Source: DASUXA01 sp036378155
GTDB taxonomy: Bacteria > Actinomycetota > Actinomycetes > Mycobacteriales > Micromonosporaceae
Assembly (NCBI GenBank): GCA_036378155.1
Contig: DASUXA010000032.1
Span: 62,001 to 126,000, forward strand
DNA length: 64,000 nt
Direction: 5' to 3'
Part shown: positions 7,600-16,800 of the stretch, in pieces
How the letters are laid out: each line of letters begins with the position of its first letter
How positions within the stretch are numbered: position 1 is the first letter of the stretch
The notes under the pieces: generated by a model
What the model was told of the DNA's origin: nothing
What the model saw: the letters and a program-made list of their open reading frames with translations, nothing else
Databases searched by the model: none
Translations under genes and position numbers: made by a program

Positions 7600-8778
7600 A
7601 TGACCGTGATCTATGAGCCGGCACGGCAGGTCGCGCAGCATTTCGCGATGCTGCTCGGCGGCGACGCGCGTACCGCCGCCACCCTCGACGAGGTCCACGC
7701 GATCCTCGACAGCGACCGCGCCGAGTTACTGGTGGTCTTCGGTCCCGGCACGCCGGTGCCGGAGGCGGTCTCGTTCGCCGCCCGGCAGCGGTTGTCCCGC
7801 CCCACGCTGGGCGTGGTGCTGCTGCGCCACAACCTCGAGGTCTCCGTGCTCAGCGAGGCGATCCGGTCCGGGGTGCGCGAGGTCGCCGACGTCGCCGACC
7901 CGGCGAGCGTGCTCGCCGCCTGCGCCCGCTCGCTCGACCTGTCCCGGCGGCAGCTCGCCGGACCGGTGCCCGACCACGCCGAACCGCGGCACAGCGTGGA
8001 CGCGAAGGTGGTGAGCGTGTTCTCCGCCAAGGGCGGTACCGGCAAGACGATGATCGCCACCAACCTGGCGGTCGCGCTCGCCGCCGGCGGCGAGCGCAAA
8101 GTCCTCCTCGTCGACCTCGACCTGACCCTCGGCGACGTGGCGATCACGCTCCAACTCACGCCCGAGCGGACCGTCGCCGACCTGGTACCGGTGGCGGACC
8201 GGATCGACGAAACCGGGCTGCGCACCCTGGTCACGAACTACTGCCCCGGCATGGACGTGCTGCTCGCACCGGTCCAGCCCACGGTCGCCGAGCAGGTAAG
8301 TCGCGATCTGGTGACGGAGATCCTGCACCTGGCGCGCGGGATGTACGACGTGGTCGTGGTGGACTGTCCCGGCTCGTTCAACGAGCACGTGGTCGCCGCG
8401 CTCGACGCGTCCCACCAGTACCTGCTCGTGGCGCTGCCGTCGGTGGCGTCGCTGAAGAACCTGCGGCTCCTGCTCGACGCGTTCGAGATGCTCGACTACC
8501 GCAAGGAGAACCGGCTGGTTGTGCTCAACCGCGCCGATTCGCGGCTCGGTCTCACCCCCGCCGACGTGGAACGCGTGCTGCGTACCCCGATCAGCGTGCA
8601 CCTGCCGGCGAGCCGCGACGTCGCGATCTCGATGAACCGTGGGGTACCGATCGTGCTGGAGAACCCGACGCACCCGGTGAGCACCGCTATCGCGGAGTTG
8701 ACCCGGCAGGTGTACCAGGGGGCGGACCCGACCCCGAAGCGGCTGCGCGGGCTGCTGTCGAAGCTGGCGAGGAGGTGA
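7600..8778 (+). CDS. CpaE/TadZ-like pilus localisation ATPase (MinD/ParA superfamily)
   Basis: The 392-residue protein joins an N-terminal receiver-like region (residues 1-125, without the phosphoacceptor set of a true response regulator) to a MinD-type ATPase. The deviant Walker A reads FSAKGGTGKTM, followed by LLVDLDLTLGDVAITLQL and VVVDCPGSFNE. Such CpaE/TadZ proteins position the Tad secretion complex at the cell pole or envelope and partner with the CpaF ATPase encoded next. It starts 5 bp after the CpaB stop and ends 3 bp before cpaF, as part of a single transcription unit. Confidence 0.85.
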   Translation: MTVIYEPARQVAQHFAMLLGGDARTAATLDEVHAILDSDRAELLVVFGPGTPVPEAVSFAARQRLSRPTLGVVLLRHNLEVSVLSEAIRSGVREVADVADPASVLAACARSLDLSRRQLAGPVPDHAEPRHSVDAKVVSVFSAKGGTGKTMIATNLAVALAAGGERKVLLVDLDLTLGDVAITLQLTPERTVADLVPVADRIDETGLRTLVTNYCPGMDVLLAPVQPTVAEQVSRDLVTEILHLARGMYDVVVVDCPGSFNEHVVAALDASHQYLLVALPSVASLKNLRLLLDAFEMLDYRKENRLVVLNRADSRLGLTPADVERVLRTPISVHLPASRDVAISMNRGVPIVLENPTHPVSTAIAELTRQVYQGADPTPKRLRGLLSKLARR

Positions 8779-8781
8779 GGC

Positions 8782-10299
8782 GTGGACGGATATCCACGGG
8801 CGGGCACCGGGTACACCGCCGACGGAGTCGGCAGCGCGTACACCGCCGACGGAGTCGGCAGCGGATATACCGCTGCCGGCGTCGGACACGACACCGTCGA
8901 GGAGGAGAACACGTACCCGGTGACCGCGATCCCGGTCACCGGGTTCCCCGCCTCGGGGCTGCCGGCGCACGCCGGACCGGGCGGGACGGCGGTGCTCGGT
9001 CGGCGGTCGACGCGGCGCGCCTACGACCCGCTCGCCGACGTCCGGCGTCGGGTACACCGCACCCTGCTGGAACAACTCGGTCCGCAGTTGTACACGGCGA
9101 ACGCCGACGAGGAGGAGGTCGAGCGGAGGGTCCGCGAGGCGCTGCCCGGGGTGCTGGCGAGGGAGGAGCAGCTCACCGCGGGTGACCGCGCGCAGGCGTA
9201 CCGGCAGGTGCTCGACGAGGTGATCGGGCACGGACCGATCGAACCCCTGCTGCGCGACCCCGACGTCACCGAGATCATGGTGAACGCCTGGGACCGGATC
9301 TACGTCGAACGGTTCGGTCACATCCAGCCGGTCGACGCGGCGTTCCTGGACGAGGCGCATCTGCGGCGGGTCATCGACAAGATCGTGTCCCGGGTCGGGC
9401 GGCGGATCGACGAGGCGAGCCCGATGGTCGACGCCCGGCTACCGGACGGCAGCCGGGTGAACGCGGTGATCCCCCCGGTCACCCTGGACGGGGCGGCGCT
9501 GACCATCAGGAAGTTCGCCACCAATCCGTACACCGTGGACGACCTGGTCGCGTTCGGTACCCTCACCGAACCCGTCGCCGCGTTCCTCGCCGCCTGCGTG
9601 CAGGGTCGCCTCGACGTCGTGATCAGCGGCGGTACCGGTACCGGCAAGACCACGCTGCTCAACGTGCTGTCCCAGATGCTGCCGCCGAACGAGCGGATCA
9701 TCACCATCGAGGACGCCGCGGAACTGCGGCTCGGTCAGGAACACGTGCTGCGGATGGAGTACCGCCCGCCGAACATCGAGGGCAGAGGCGAGGTGACCAT
9801 CCGCGACCTGGTACGCAACGCGCTCCGGATGCGCCCCGACCGGATCGTGGTGGGCGAGGTCCGCGACGGCGCGGCGCTGGACATGTTGCAGGCGATGAAC
9901 ACCGGACACGACGGCTCGCTGACGACCGTGCACGCCAACTCGCCGCGCGACTCGCTGTCCCGGTTGGAGACGATGGCTCTGATGGCGGGCATGGACCTGC
10001 CGGTACGCGCGATCCGCGAGCAGATCGCGTCCGCCGTGGACGTGATCATCCAACTTACCCGGTTGCGCGACGGCTCCCGCCGGGTCACCCAGATCAGCGA
10101 GGTCGCCGGGATGGAAGGCGACGTCGTGTCGCTTCAGGACCTGTACGTCTTCGACTTCCGGGCGGGTACCGACAGCTACGGTCGGTTCCGGGGCACCCTG
10201 CACTCCACCGGGCTGCGTCCGCGCTTCCTCGACCGGCTCAGCGACCAGGGCATCGAGGTACCGGCTGAGCTGTTCGGACTGACGGGGCCGAGGTGGTGA
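8782..10299 (+). CDS. cpaF: CpaF/TadA secretion ATPase
   Basis: The 505-residue protein is the motor ATPase of the Tad pilus. Residues from about 130 onward are a complete GspE-type domain: ISGGTGTGKTTLLNVL (Walker A), ITIEDAAELRL (Asp box), RMRPDRIVVGEVRDGAALDMLQAMNTG (Walker B region) and DGSLTTVHAN (His box). The first 60 residues are unusual: three tandem 9-residue repeats of the form YTADGVGSx, then a Thr/Gly/Pro-rich stretch. GTG start at 8782. Its 3' end overlaps the next gene by 7 bp. Confidence 0.92.
   Translation: MDGYPRAGTGYTADGVGSAYTADGVGSGYTAAGVGHDTVEEENTYPVTAIPVTGFPASGLPAHAGPGGTAVLGRRSTRRAYDPLADVRRRVHRTLLEQLGPQLYTANADEEEVERRVREALPGVLAREEQLTAGDRAQAYRQVLDEVIGHGPIEPLLRDPDVTEIMVNAWDRIYVERFGHIQPVDAAFLDEAHLRRVIDKIVSRVGRRIDEASPMVDARLPDGSRVNAVIPPVTLDGAALTIRKFATNPYTVDDLVAFGTLTEPVAAFLAACVQGRLDVVISGGTGTGKTTLLNVLSQMLPPNERIITIEDAAELRLGQEHVLRMEYRPPNIEGRGEVTIRDLVRNALRMRPDRIVVGEVRDGAALDMLQAMNTGHDGSLTTVHANSPRDSLSRLETMALMAGMDLPVRAIREQIASAVDVIIQLTRLRDGSRRVTQISEVAGMEGDVVSLQDLYVFDFRAGTDSYGRFRGTLHSTGLRPRFLDRLSDQGIEVPAELFGLTGPRW
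8812..8892 (+). repeat. Three tandem 27-bp repeats in the 5' end of cpaF
   Basis: Units 8812-8838 and 8839-8865 are almost identical and encode YTADGVGSA/G. The third unit (8866-8892) is diverged (YTAAGVGHD). The period is a multiple of three, so copy number changes would keep the frame. Confidence 0.85.
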
Positions 10300-12191
10300 C
10301 CCGGCGGACCGCGTCGGCGCTCGCCGGGGCGCTGGCGGCGGGGCTGGTCGGGGCGTGCGCGACGGTACCGTTCGCGACGCCGGCGAGCGCGGCGAGCACG
10401 GTCGCGGTGGAAGCGCCGAGCGTGACGGGTCGGACGCTGAGCCTCATCGCGTCGGTCTTCGACCCGCAGGCGCCGATCGACGCGGCGAAGTTCACCGTCC
10501 GGGTACAGGACACCGAACTCACCCCCCGCGTCCAGCCGGTCGACCAGGTACCGGCGAGGCGGGTGCTGCCGCGCGTGGCGGTGCTCGTCCTCGACCTCGA
10601 CGCGCCCAACGTCGACACCGAGCGACTCGCGGCGCGGGCATACCTCGCGGCGCTGCCGTCCGACGTGCGGGTCGCGCTGGTCGCCGCCGCCCGACCGGCA
10701 CGGGTGGTACTGCCGCCGACCGCCGACCGCGACCGGGTCGGCGCCATGCTCGCCGCCCTGGCACCGGGGAGCCGGGGCAGCCTCGTCGAGGCGGTCGACA
10801 CCGCGAGGACGGTACTGATCGACCGGGCGGACCAGGTCACGCAGCCGCGGATCGTGGTGTTCACCGCCGGACCGGCGGTCGTCACCGGCGACGTACGCAC
10901 CCTCGACGCCGGACTGCAGAACGACGGAACCGCAGTCGACGTGCTCGCATACCGGGTGCCCGGTCGTCCCGCGTCCGCGTTGCGGTCGCTCACCGGCGAC
11001 GTCGGCGGACGGTTCTCCAGCGCCCCCAACGAGGCGACGGTGACCGCGGCAGCGCGGCTCACCGCCGCCGTGTACCCGACGCGGGTGCTGCTCACCGTCG
11101 ACGTCCCGGCGGACTTCGCCGGGGTCAGCGCAATGGTCGAGGTGGACGTGGCGATGGGGGACGCCACCGCGACCGGTTCGCTGCCAGTCACCTTCCCGCC
11201 CGACCCCGGCACCGTACGCGCCGCCCGGCTGCCCCGGCAGGTACCGCTGCCGTACCCGGTGCTCGCCGCGCTCGTGTTCGGCACCCTGCTCGCCGTCGCG
11301 CTGCTGCTGGTCACACCCGCCTTCGGTCGGGTGGAGCGGCGGCGGCGACTCGCCGAGGTCGAGCGGTACGCGGCGACGAGCCCGGTACCGGTCGCCGAGC
11401 CGACCGCCGAACCGGAGTCCGTCCTCGCCCGGTTCCTCCAGGCGCGAGGCTGGGAGCAGCGGATCGCGGACCGGCTGGACCGGGCCGGGATGCGGCTGCG
11501 CCCGCACGAGTGGGTACTGCTGCGTGCCGGCGCGACGCTGGGCGCGGCGGTACTGTTCGCAGTCCTGTTCGGGCTGCTCGGGCTGGTGGTCGGGGCGGTG
11601 CTCGGCTGGTTGGCTACCGAGTTGTACCGGCAGCGACGCGCCAGTCGCCGGACGGCGGCGTTCCGCGCCCAACTGCCGGACGCGCTGCGGTTGGTCATCG
11701 GCTCGGTACGGTCCGGCTTCTCGCTGGCACAGGCGATCGACGCGATGTGCCGCGAAGTCGGCGACCCGATCGGTACCGAATTCGGACGCGCGCTCGCCGA
11801 GGCGCGCCTCGGCATGGACCTGGAGGAAGCCCTGGACCGCCTCGCGCGCCGGATCGGAAACCACGACCTGAGCTGGGCGGTGATGGCGATCCGGGTGCAG
11901 CGCGACGTGGGCGGCAACCTCGCCGAGGTACTGACGACCTCGGTCGACACCCTGCGCGAGCGGGAAACCCTGCGCGGGCACGTCCGTGCCTTGTCCGCCG
12001 AGGGGCGGATCTCGGCGTACATCCTGCTGGCGCTGCCCGTCGCGGTCGGCGCCGCGATGGCGGTGCTGCGCCGGGAGTACATCGCGGTGCTGTTCACCGA
12101 TCCGCGCGGCATCCTGATGCTGCTCGTCGGCGTGCTGCTGGTCCTGATCGGCGGAGTCTGGCTCAACCGGGTGACCAGGGTGGAGTTGTGA
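10293..12191 (+). CDS. TadB-like pilus assembly protein fused to an N-terminal VWA-like domain
   Basis: The 632-residue protein has an N-terminal signal sequence (residues 1-35, ending PASAAS). A VWA-like domain of about 220 residues follows (RVAVLVLDLDAPN, RIVVFTAGPAVVTGDV). A membrane helix comes next (LPYPVLAALVFGTLLAVALLLV), then a T2SSF domain with SFRAQ-type helices (RAQLPDALRLVIGSVRSGFS, AIRVQRDVGGNLAEVLTT). TadB forms the inner-membrane platform with TadC. The VWA part would lie outside the membrane and could bind pilins or TadG-like proteins. The typical MIDAS DxSxS reads DLDAP here, so metal binding is doubtful. The start overlaps cpaF by 7 bp. Confidence 0.85.
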   Translation: MVTRRTASALAGALAAGLVGACATVPFATPASAASTVAVEAPSVTGRTLSLIASVFDPQAPIDAAKFTVRVQDTELTPRVQPVDQVPARRVLPRVAVLVLDLDAPNVDTERLAARAYLAALPSDVRVALVAAARPARVVLPPTADRDRVGAMLAALAPGSRGSLVEAVDTARTVLIDRADQVTQPRIVVFTAGPAVVTGDVRTLDAGLQNDGTAVDVLAYRVPGRPASALRSLTGDVGGRFSSAPNEATVTAAARLTAAVYPTRVLLTVDVPADFAGVSAMVEVDVAMGDATATGSLPVTFPPDPGTVRAARLPRQVPLPYPVLAALVFGTLLAVALLLVTPAFGRVERRRRLAEVERYAATSPVPVAEPTAEPESVLARFLQARGWEQRIADRLDRAGMRLRPHEWVLLRAGATLGAAVLFAVLFGLLGLVVGAVLGWLATELYRQRRASRRTAAFRAQLPDALRLVIGSVRSGFSLAQAIDAMCREVGDPIGTEFGRALAEARLGMDLEEALDRLARRIGNHDLSWAVMAIRVQRDVGGNLAEVLTTSVDTLRERETLRGHVRALSAEGRISAYILLALPVAVGAAMAVLRREYIAVLFTDPRGILMLLVGVLLVLIGGVWLNRVTRVEL

Positions 12192-12192
12192 G

Positions 12193-13122
12193 ATGAGCGA
12201 CCAACTGCTGCTGTTCGGTGGGTTGACCGCGCTGTTCCTGGCGTTCGCGTTGGCCGCCGCGACGGTCGTCCTGGGCGCCACCGGGCGCACCGGCATCGCC
12301 CGGGCACTCGCCGACATCGACCAGGTGTACGCGCCCAGCGGGATACCGGCGCGCGACGAGACGTTCGTCGACCGGGCGGTCACCCCGGCGGTACGGGCGC
12401 TGTCCGCCATCGGTCGGGTCCTCACCCCGCAGGGCGGGGTGCGCTGGCTGGAACGCTGGCTGGACTATGCGGGCAACCCGCCAGCCTGGCCCGCGAGCCG
12501 GGTGTTCGAGGTCCAGGGAATCGGTCTGGTGGCGGTCGGTCTGATCGGCGGGCTGGTCGGCTGGGCGCTGTCCGGCAGCGTCGTGGTGACCCTGGTCGCG
12601 GTCGTCGTCGGCGCGCTGATCGGGCTGTGTCTGCCGTTCGGCGTGCTGTACGACGCGGGTCAACGTCGACAGAGCAAGATCCGGTCGGCGCTGCCGGACT
12701 TCCTGGACATGCTCACCTTGTGCGTGGAGGCGGGGCTCGGATTCGACGCGGCGCTGGCGCAGGTCGCGGGTCGTACCGCCGGACCGCTCGCCGGAGAGAT
12801 CGCCCGCGCGCTGCACGAGATGCGGATCGGCAATCGGCGGGCGGACGCGATGCGCGCGATCGCCGAACGGACCACCGTCACCGAACTGCGAACCTTCACC
12901 ACCGCCGTGGTTCAGGCGAGCGAACTCGGTATCCCGGTCGCCCAGGTGCTCCGCGAGCAGGCTCACGAGATGCGGGTACGCCGACGGCAGCGCGCCGAGG
13001 AACGAGCGCAGAAGGTCACCGTGAAAATGGTGTTCCCGCTGGTGCTGTGCCTGTTCCCGGCGTTGTTCATCGTGATCCTCGGACCGGGTGTGCTGCGCAT
13101 CGTCGACACGTTGCTGCGCTGA
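12193..13122 (+). CDS. TadC-like type II secretion system F family protein
   Basis: The 309-residue membrane protein has helices near the N-terminus, around residues 110-155 and at the C-terminus (KVTVKMVFPLVLCLFPALF). A T2SSF cytoplasmic domain lies between them (SALPDFLDMLTLCVEAGLG, RTTVTELRTFTTAVVQASELG, QAHEMRVRRRQRAEERAQK). This is the second platform protein of the Tad pilus. The ATG starts 1 bp after the TadB stop. It is the last recognisable gene of the tad operon; the following genes are on the other strand. Confidence 0.88.
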   Translation: MSDQLLLFGGLTALFLAFALAAATVVLGATGRTGIARALADIDQVYAPSGIPARDETFVDRAVTPAVRALSAIGRVLTPQGGVRWLERWLDYAGNPPAWPASRVFEVQGIGLVAVGLIGGLVGWALSGSVVVTLVAVVVGALIGLCLPFGVLYDAGQRRQSKIRSALPDFLDMLTLCVEAGLGFDAALAQVAGRTAGPLAGEIARALHEMRIGNRRADAMRAIAERTTVTELRTFTTAVVQASELGIPVAQVLREQAHEMRVRRRQRAEERAQKVTVKMVFPLVLCLFPALFIVILGPGVLRIVDTLLR

Positions 13123-13163
13123 CCGTTCCCTTCGAGGCGCCGTCGCGCCGATGCCGACGCGGA

Positions 13164-13388
13164 TCAGTCGGCGAAGGGGTCTGTGCCGAGTACCTCGGTC
13201 ACAACCTGGCGGATATCCAACCGGATGCGGGACCCGCCCTGCTGCTGCGCGATCTCGCCGATGCGCGCCACCAGCCGTCGCATCTCGTCCGGGGACGCGA
13301 CGACGGGAAACAAACTCCCGTCGGGCATCCGCCATTCCATCGACACGAGTTCGGCCGCGTCACTGGGTGCCATGTGCAAGCCGGTCAC
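13164..13388 (-). CDS. Small hypothetical protein (74 aa)
   Basis: I do not recognise this family. The product has acidic and basic residues mixed without a signal or membrane segment: a short beta-like stretch (SMEWRMPDGSLFPVV), a helix (SPDEMRRLVARIGEIAQQQ) and an acidic end (VLGTDPFAD). Its 5' end overlaps a 40-codon ORF by 29 bp in another frame. It lies between the tad operon and the EndoQ-UvrD gene, transcribed with the latter. Coding status is plausible from length and composition but not proven. Confidence 0.45.
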   Translation of the reverse strand: MTGLHMAPSDAAELVSMEWRMPDGSLFPVVASPDEMRRLVARIGEIAQQQGGSRIRLDIRQVVTEVLGTDPFAD

Positions 13389-13482
13389 GCCCAGGGCCCG
13401 CGCGGGCCGTGCCGACCTTCATCACGAGCCGCAGGGGATTCGGATCAGTTCGCATCTCGATGCGATCGGTCTTGGTCGCCAT
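13360..13482 (-). CDS. Tiny ORF, possible DUF1778-like remnant
   Basis: A 40-codon ORF starting ATG at 13482 reads MATKTDRIEMRTDP and then loses any recognisable pattern. The opening resembles the N-terminus of DUF1778 ribbon-helix-helix antitoxins (M-x-K-x-x-R-I-x-x-R), but the helices that should follow are absent. It overlaps the start of the 74-residue ORF. It may be a decayed antitoxin fragment, a leader peptide or non-coding. Confidence 0.25.
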   Translation of the reverse strand: MATKTDRIEMRTDPNPLRLVMKVGTARAGPGRDRLAHGTQ

Positions 13483-13551
13483 TGCCACGTCCCACGCCGA
13501 CTGTGCGGCGTTTTGTACGGCGTGAACCACTGTCCCCGCGACGACACGTCA

Positions 13552-16500
13552 CTAGATCAGGCGCAGTTGCCGGTCGCGGGGCTTGCGTGGGGTGTCGTCG
13601 GCAAGCTGTTCCAGCAGCCCCGGGTCGATCGAGCCGAGGAACGGCGACGGCCCGCAGTCGCGCTCGCTGCCGTGCCGGTACCGCCGTCGGCTGTGCGACA
13701 CGAACAGCCGATCCTGGGCACGGGTCAGTCCCACGAAGAACAACCGTCGCTCCTCGGCGACCGCCGACTCGTCCAGCGTCGCGCCCGCCGCGCCGGGCAG
13801 GCGCAGCGGCAGCAACCCGTCCTCGACACCGACCAGGAACACCACCGGGAACTCCAGACCCTTCGCCGCGTGCAGGGTCAGCAACGTGACGGCGTGCGCC
13901 CGCGGGTCGAGCGCGTCGACCTCACCGCCGGTCGCGATCTCGGTGAGGAACCGTTCGACGTCGTCGCCGCACCGCTGAGCGAGCGGGGTGAGCAGGTCGA
14001 CGGCGAGGTGCACATCGGTCGGGGTGAGCCCGGCGTCGGTCTCGTCCAGGGTCGGCGCGGCGAGCCGACCGGCGACCACCTGGGCGGCGAGCCGTACCCG
14101 AGCCGCGAGCGAACCGCCGAGCCCGGTCGCGAACCGCAGCTCGCGGGCGACCGCGGCGACGCCGGGGCGGTCGCGCAGCCGGTCGTGGGAGCGCTTCTGT
14201 ACCGGGATACCTGCTCTGGCCAGCGCCTCCACGATCGGCTGTGCCTGGGCATCGGTGCGGTACAGCACCGCGATGTCGGAGAACCCGATCCCGCCGGCGG
14301 CGACCTCGCGGGAGTCGACCCGACCTGAGTCGAGCGAACGGTGCGACACACCGCCGACGAGTTCGTCGATGGTACGCACCACGAAATCCGCCTCGTCGGC
14401 GACCGAGGACGCCCGGTACACGCCGATCACCGGCGCCTCGGGGTCGAGCCGCGCGGGGTCGAGGCGGCGACCGCGCACCAGGCTGGACGGGGCGATCGCC
14501 TGTACCGCCGCCGCCAGGATCGGCGCCGACGAGCGGTAGTTGCGGGTCAGCCGGACGATCCGGGCGTCGGCGAAGTCCTGCGCGAACCGGAGGAAGTACG
14601 CCACGTCCGCGCCGCGGAACGAGTAGATCGCCTGGTCCGGGTCGCCGATCGCGCACAGGTTCCCGTCCGGCGGGCAGAGCAGCCGCAGCAGGTCGTACTG
14701 CACGGCGTCCACGTCCTGGTATTCGTCCACGAACACCCAGCGCCAACGCCGCTGGTACCGCTCGACCAGCGCCGGGTCGGCGGACAGCAGCCCCACCGGC
14801 AGCGTCACCAACTCGTCCAGGTCGACCAGGTCGCGTTCGCGCAGCACCTTGACGTACCGCGCCACGGTCTCCTCGTCGAGCCCGGCGGCGAGCATCCGAC
14901 GCGCCTCGCGCTCCGTCGCCGCGCCCGCCTCGAGCAGGGCGTCGATCCGGTCGGCGTCGTCGGCGACGCGGAAGTCGGGCGACAGTCCGACCGCCGCCGC
15001 GTTCTCCCGCAGGATGGACAGCCCGAGGCTGTGGAACGTGGCGACGGTGACGTCCTCGGCGACCGGTCCGAGCAGCGAGTCGAGCCGGCTGCGCAGCTCC
15101 TCCGCGGCCCGCCGGGTGAACGTGATCGCCAGGCACTCCTCCGGGTACACCCCCATCTCGGCGCACAGGTAGGCGATGCGGTGGGTGAGCGTGCGGGTCT
15201 TGCCCGTACCGGGACCGGCGACGATCAGCAGCGGACCGCCGGGGGCGGACGCGGCGACCCGCTGCATCGCGTCCAGCCGGTCGAGCAGCCCGGTACCGAC
15301 CTCCTCCATGCCGGCGAGCATCGGTTCGAACGGCTCGTGCGGCGACGGTGCGGGCGTGATCGGGGGCGAGGTCTTCTTCGCGAGGCGGGACCTGGGCGGG
15401 GCGGCCGGTCGCGGCGGCGCCGCCTTCGCCGGTGTCGCCGCTGCCGTCGGCTTCGCCGTGGGCTGGCGCTGCTGGGGTACCTCGAACAAGGCATCCGCCC
15501 CGGCACGTGCGCCCGCCGTCAACTCGCCCGGGGCAAACAGCTTGATCACCCCGTACTCGCCGTCATAGCCCGCGACCCGGTGCACGGCACCCCGGCGCAG
15601 CCGGGCGACCGCCTCGCCGAGCACTTCACCACCGACCCTGCTCAGGTCGTCGAGCGGGGCGGTACGCAGGATCGACAACTCCGGACCCAGCGTGGCGACC
15701 AGGTGGGCGAGGCGGGACTCGACGGTCTTCGAGCGCGCGCCGACACCGTGGATCTCGCCGAGTACCTCGGCGAGCGGTACCAGATGGGTGACGTCCTTCG
15801 CGTCGACCGGTCGCCGCCCGGACGGCTGGTCGGCGAGATCCTCCACCCGGGACAGCACGCCCACCGTGAGCGGCTTGCCACACTCGGGACACCGACCGCC
15901 GGCTTCCCGGGTACGCGCCGGCTCCCACGCGACGCCGCAGGCACGGTGACCGTCCGCGTGGTACTTGCCCTCCTCCGGGAAGAACTCGATCGTGCCGACC
16001 AGCCCCGCTCCGGTCCGCATCGCCTCGCGTACCGCAAAATAGTCCAGGTTCGTGTCGAACACCGTCGCCTCGCGCCCCAGCGCCGGCGCGGAGTGGGCGT
16101 CGGAGTTGGACACCAGGCGGTACCGGTCCAGCGCGGACACCCGCCAGTTCATCTCCGGGTCCGACGACAGCCCGGTCTCCACGGCGAAGATGTGCTCGGC
16201 GAGGTCGGCGTAGCAGTCGGCGATCGCGTCGAAGCCGGACTTTGAACCGAGCGCAGAGAACCAGGGCGTCCAGATGTGCGCCGGCACCAGGTAGCCGTCG
16301 GCGCTCGCGTCGAGCGTGATCTCCAGCAGGTCGCGCGAGTCGAGACCGAGGATCGGTCGCCCGTCGGAACCCAGATTGCCGATCCGACCGAGCGCGGCGT
16401 TGAACCGCGCCACCGCGTCGAGATCCGGCAGGTACACCAGATGGTGCACCTTCCTGGTGCGACCGTCGCGCTTGTAGATCGTGGAGATCTCGACCGACAG

Positions 16501-16800
16501 TTGGAACCGGACCTGCGTGGACTGCACCGTACCCGGCAGCTTGCGGCGCACGTCGCTGTCGAGATCGTCACGCAACCGGTACAGCCCGGGCTCGGCCGGC
16601 ACCAGCGCGTCGCGCAGGTGGTCGTACCACGCCGGGTGGGTGAAGTCCCCGGTGCCCAGCAGGGTGATTCCCTTGCGCCGGGCCCACCAGGCGAGGGTCG
16701 GCAGTTCGAGGTCCCGACTGCAGGCCCTGGAGTACTTCGAGTGGATGTGCAGGTCCGCGACGAACGAGTCCGAGCGTGGGGGCACGTCGCATCTTGGCAT
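13552..16800 (-). CDS. Endonuclease Q-like PHP nuclease fused to UvrD/PcrA helicase
   Basis: The 1082-residue protein has two complete modules. Residues 1-420 match the TIGR00375/EndoQ family: PHP metal motifs DLHIHSKYSRA (His18, His20), GTGDFTHP, AHIWTPWFS and SNSDAHS, plus a four-Cys zinc-binding region near residues 285-310 (ACGV ... CPECGKPLTVGV). A Pro/Ala/Lys linker of about 60 residues follows. The rest is an SF1A helicase with all motifs: AGPGTGKTRTLTHR, ITFTRRAAEELRSRL, VFVDEYQDVD, AIGDPDQAIYSFRGAD, LTRNYRSSAPIL, LTLHAAKGLEFPVVFL and RLFFVGLTRAQDRLF. EndoQ nicks 5' of deaminated bases and abasic sites, so the fusion could nick at damage and unwind from the nick. That coupling is inference. 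Confidence 0.9.
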   Translation of the reverse strand: MPRCDVPPRSDSFVADLHIHSKYSRACSRDLELPTLAWWARRKGITLLGTGDFTHPAWYDHLRDALVPAEPGLYRLRDDLDSDVRRKLPGTVQSTQVRFQLSVEISTIYKRDGRTRKVHHLVYLPDLDAVARFNAALGRIGNLGSDGRPILGLDSRDLLEITLDASADGYLVPAHIWTPWFSALGSKSGFDAIADCYADLAEHIFAVETGLSSDPEMNWRVSALDRYRLVSNSDAHSAPALGREATVFDTNLDYFAVREAMRTGAGLVGTIEFFPEEGKYHADGHRACGVAWEPARTREAGGRCPECGKPLTVGVLSRVEDLADQPSGRRPVDAKDVTHLVPLAEVLGEIHGVGARSKTVESRLAHLVATLGPELSILRTAPLDDLSRVGGEVLGEAVARLRRGAVHRVAGYDGEYGVIKLFAPGELTAGARAGADALFEVPQQRQPTAKPTAAATPAKAAPPRPAAPPRSRLAKKTSPPITPAPSPHEPFEPMLAGMEEVGTGLLDRLDAMQRVAASAPGGPLLIVAGPGTGKTRTLTHRIAYLCAEMGVYPEECLAITFTRRAAEELRSRLDSLLGPVAEDVTVATFHSLGLSILRENAAAVGLSPDFRVADDADRIDALLEAGAATEREARRMLAAGLDEETVARYVKVLRERDLVDLDELVTLPVGLLSADPALVERYQRRWRWVFVDEYQDVDAVQYDLLRLLCPPDGNLCAIGDPDQAIYSFRGADVAYFLRFAQDFADARIVRLTRNYRSSAPILAAAVQAIAPSSLVRGRRLDPARLDPEAPVIGVYRASSVADEADFVVRTIDELVGGVSHRSLDSGRVDSREVAAGGIGFSDIAVLYRTDAQAQPIVEALARAGIPVQKRSHDRLRDRPGVAAVARELRFATGLGGSLAARVRLAAQVVAGRLAAPTLDETDAGLTPTDVHLAVDLLTPLAQRCGDDVERFLTEIATGGEVDALDPRAHAVTLLTLHAAKGLEFPVVFLVGVEDGLLPLRLPGAAGATLDESAVAEERRLFFVGLTRAQDRLFVSHSRRRYRHGSERDCGPSPFLGSIDPGLLEQLADDTPRKPRDRQLRLI

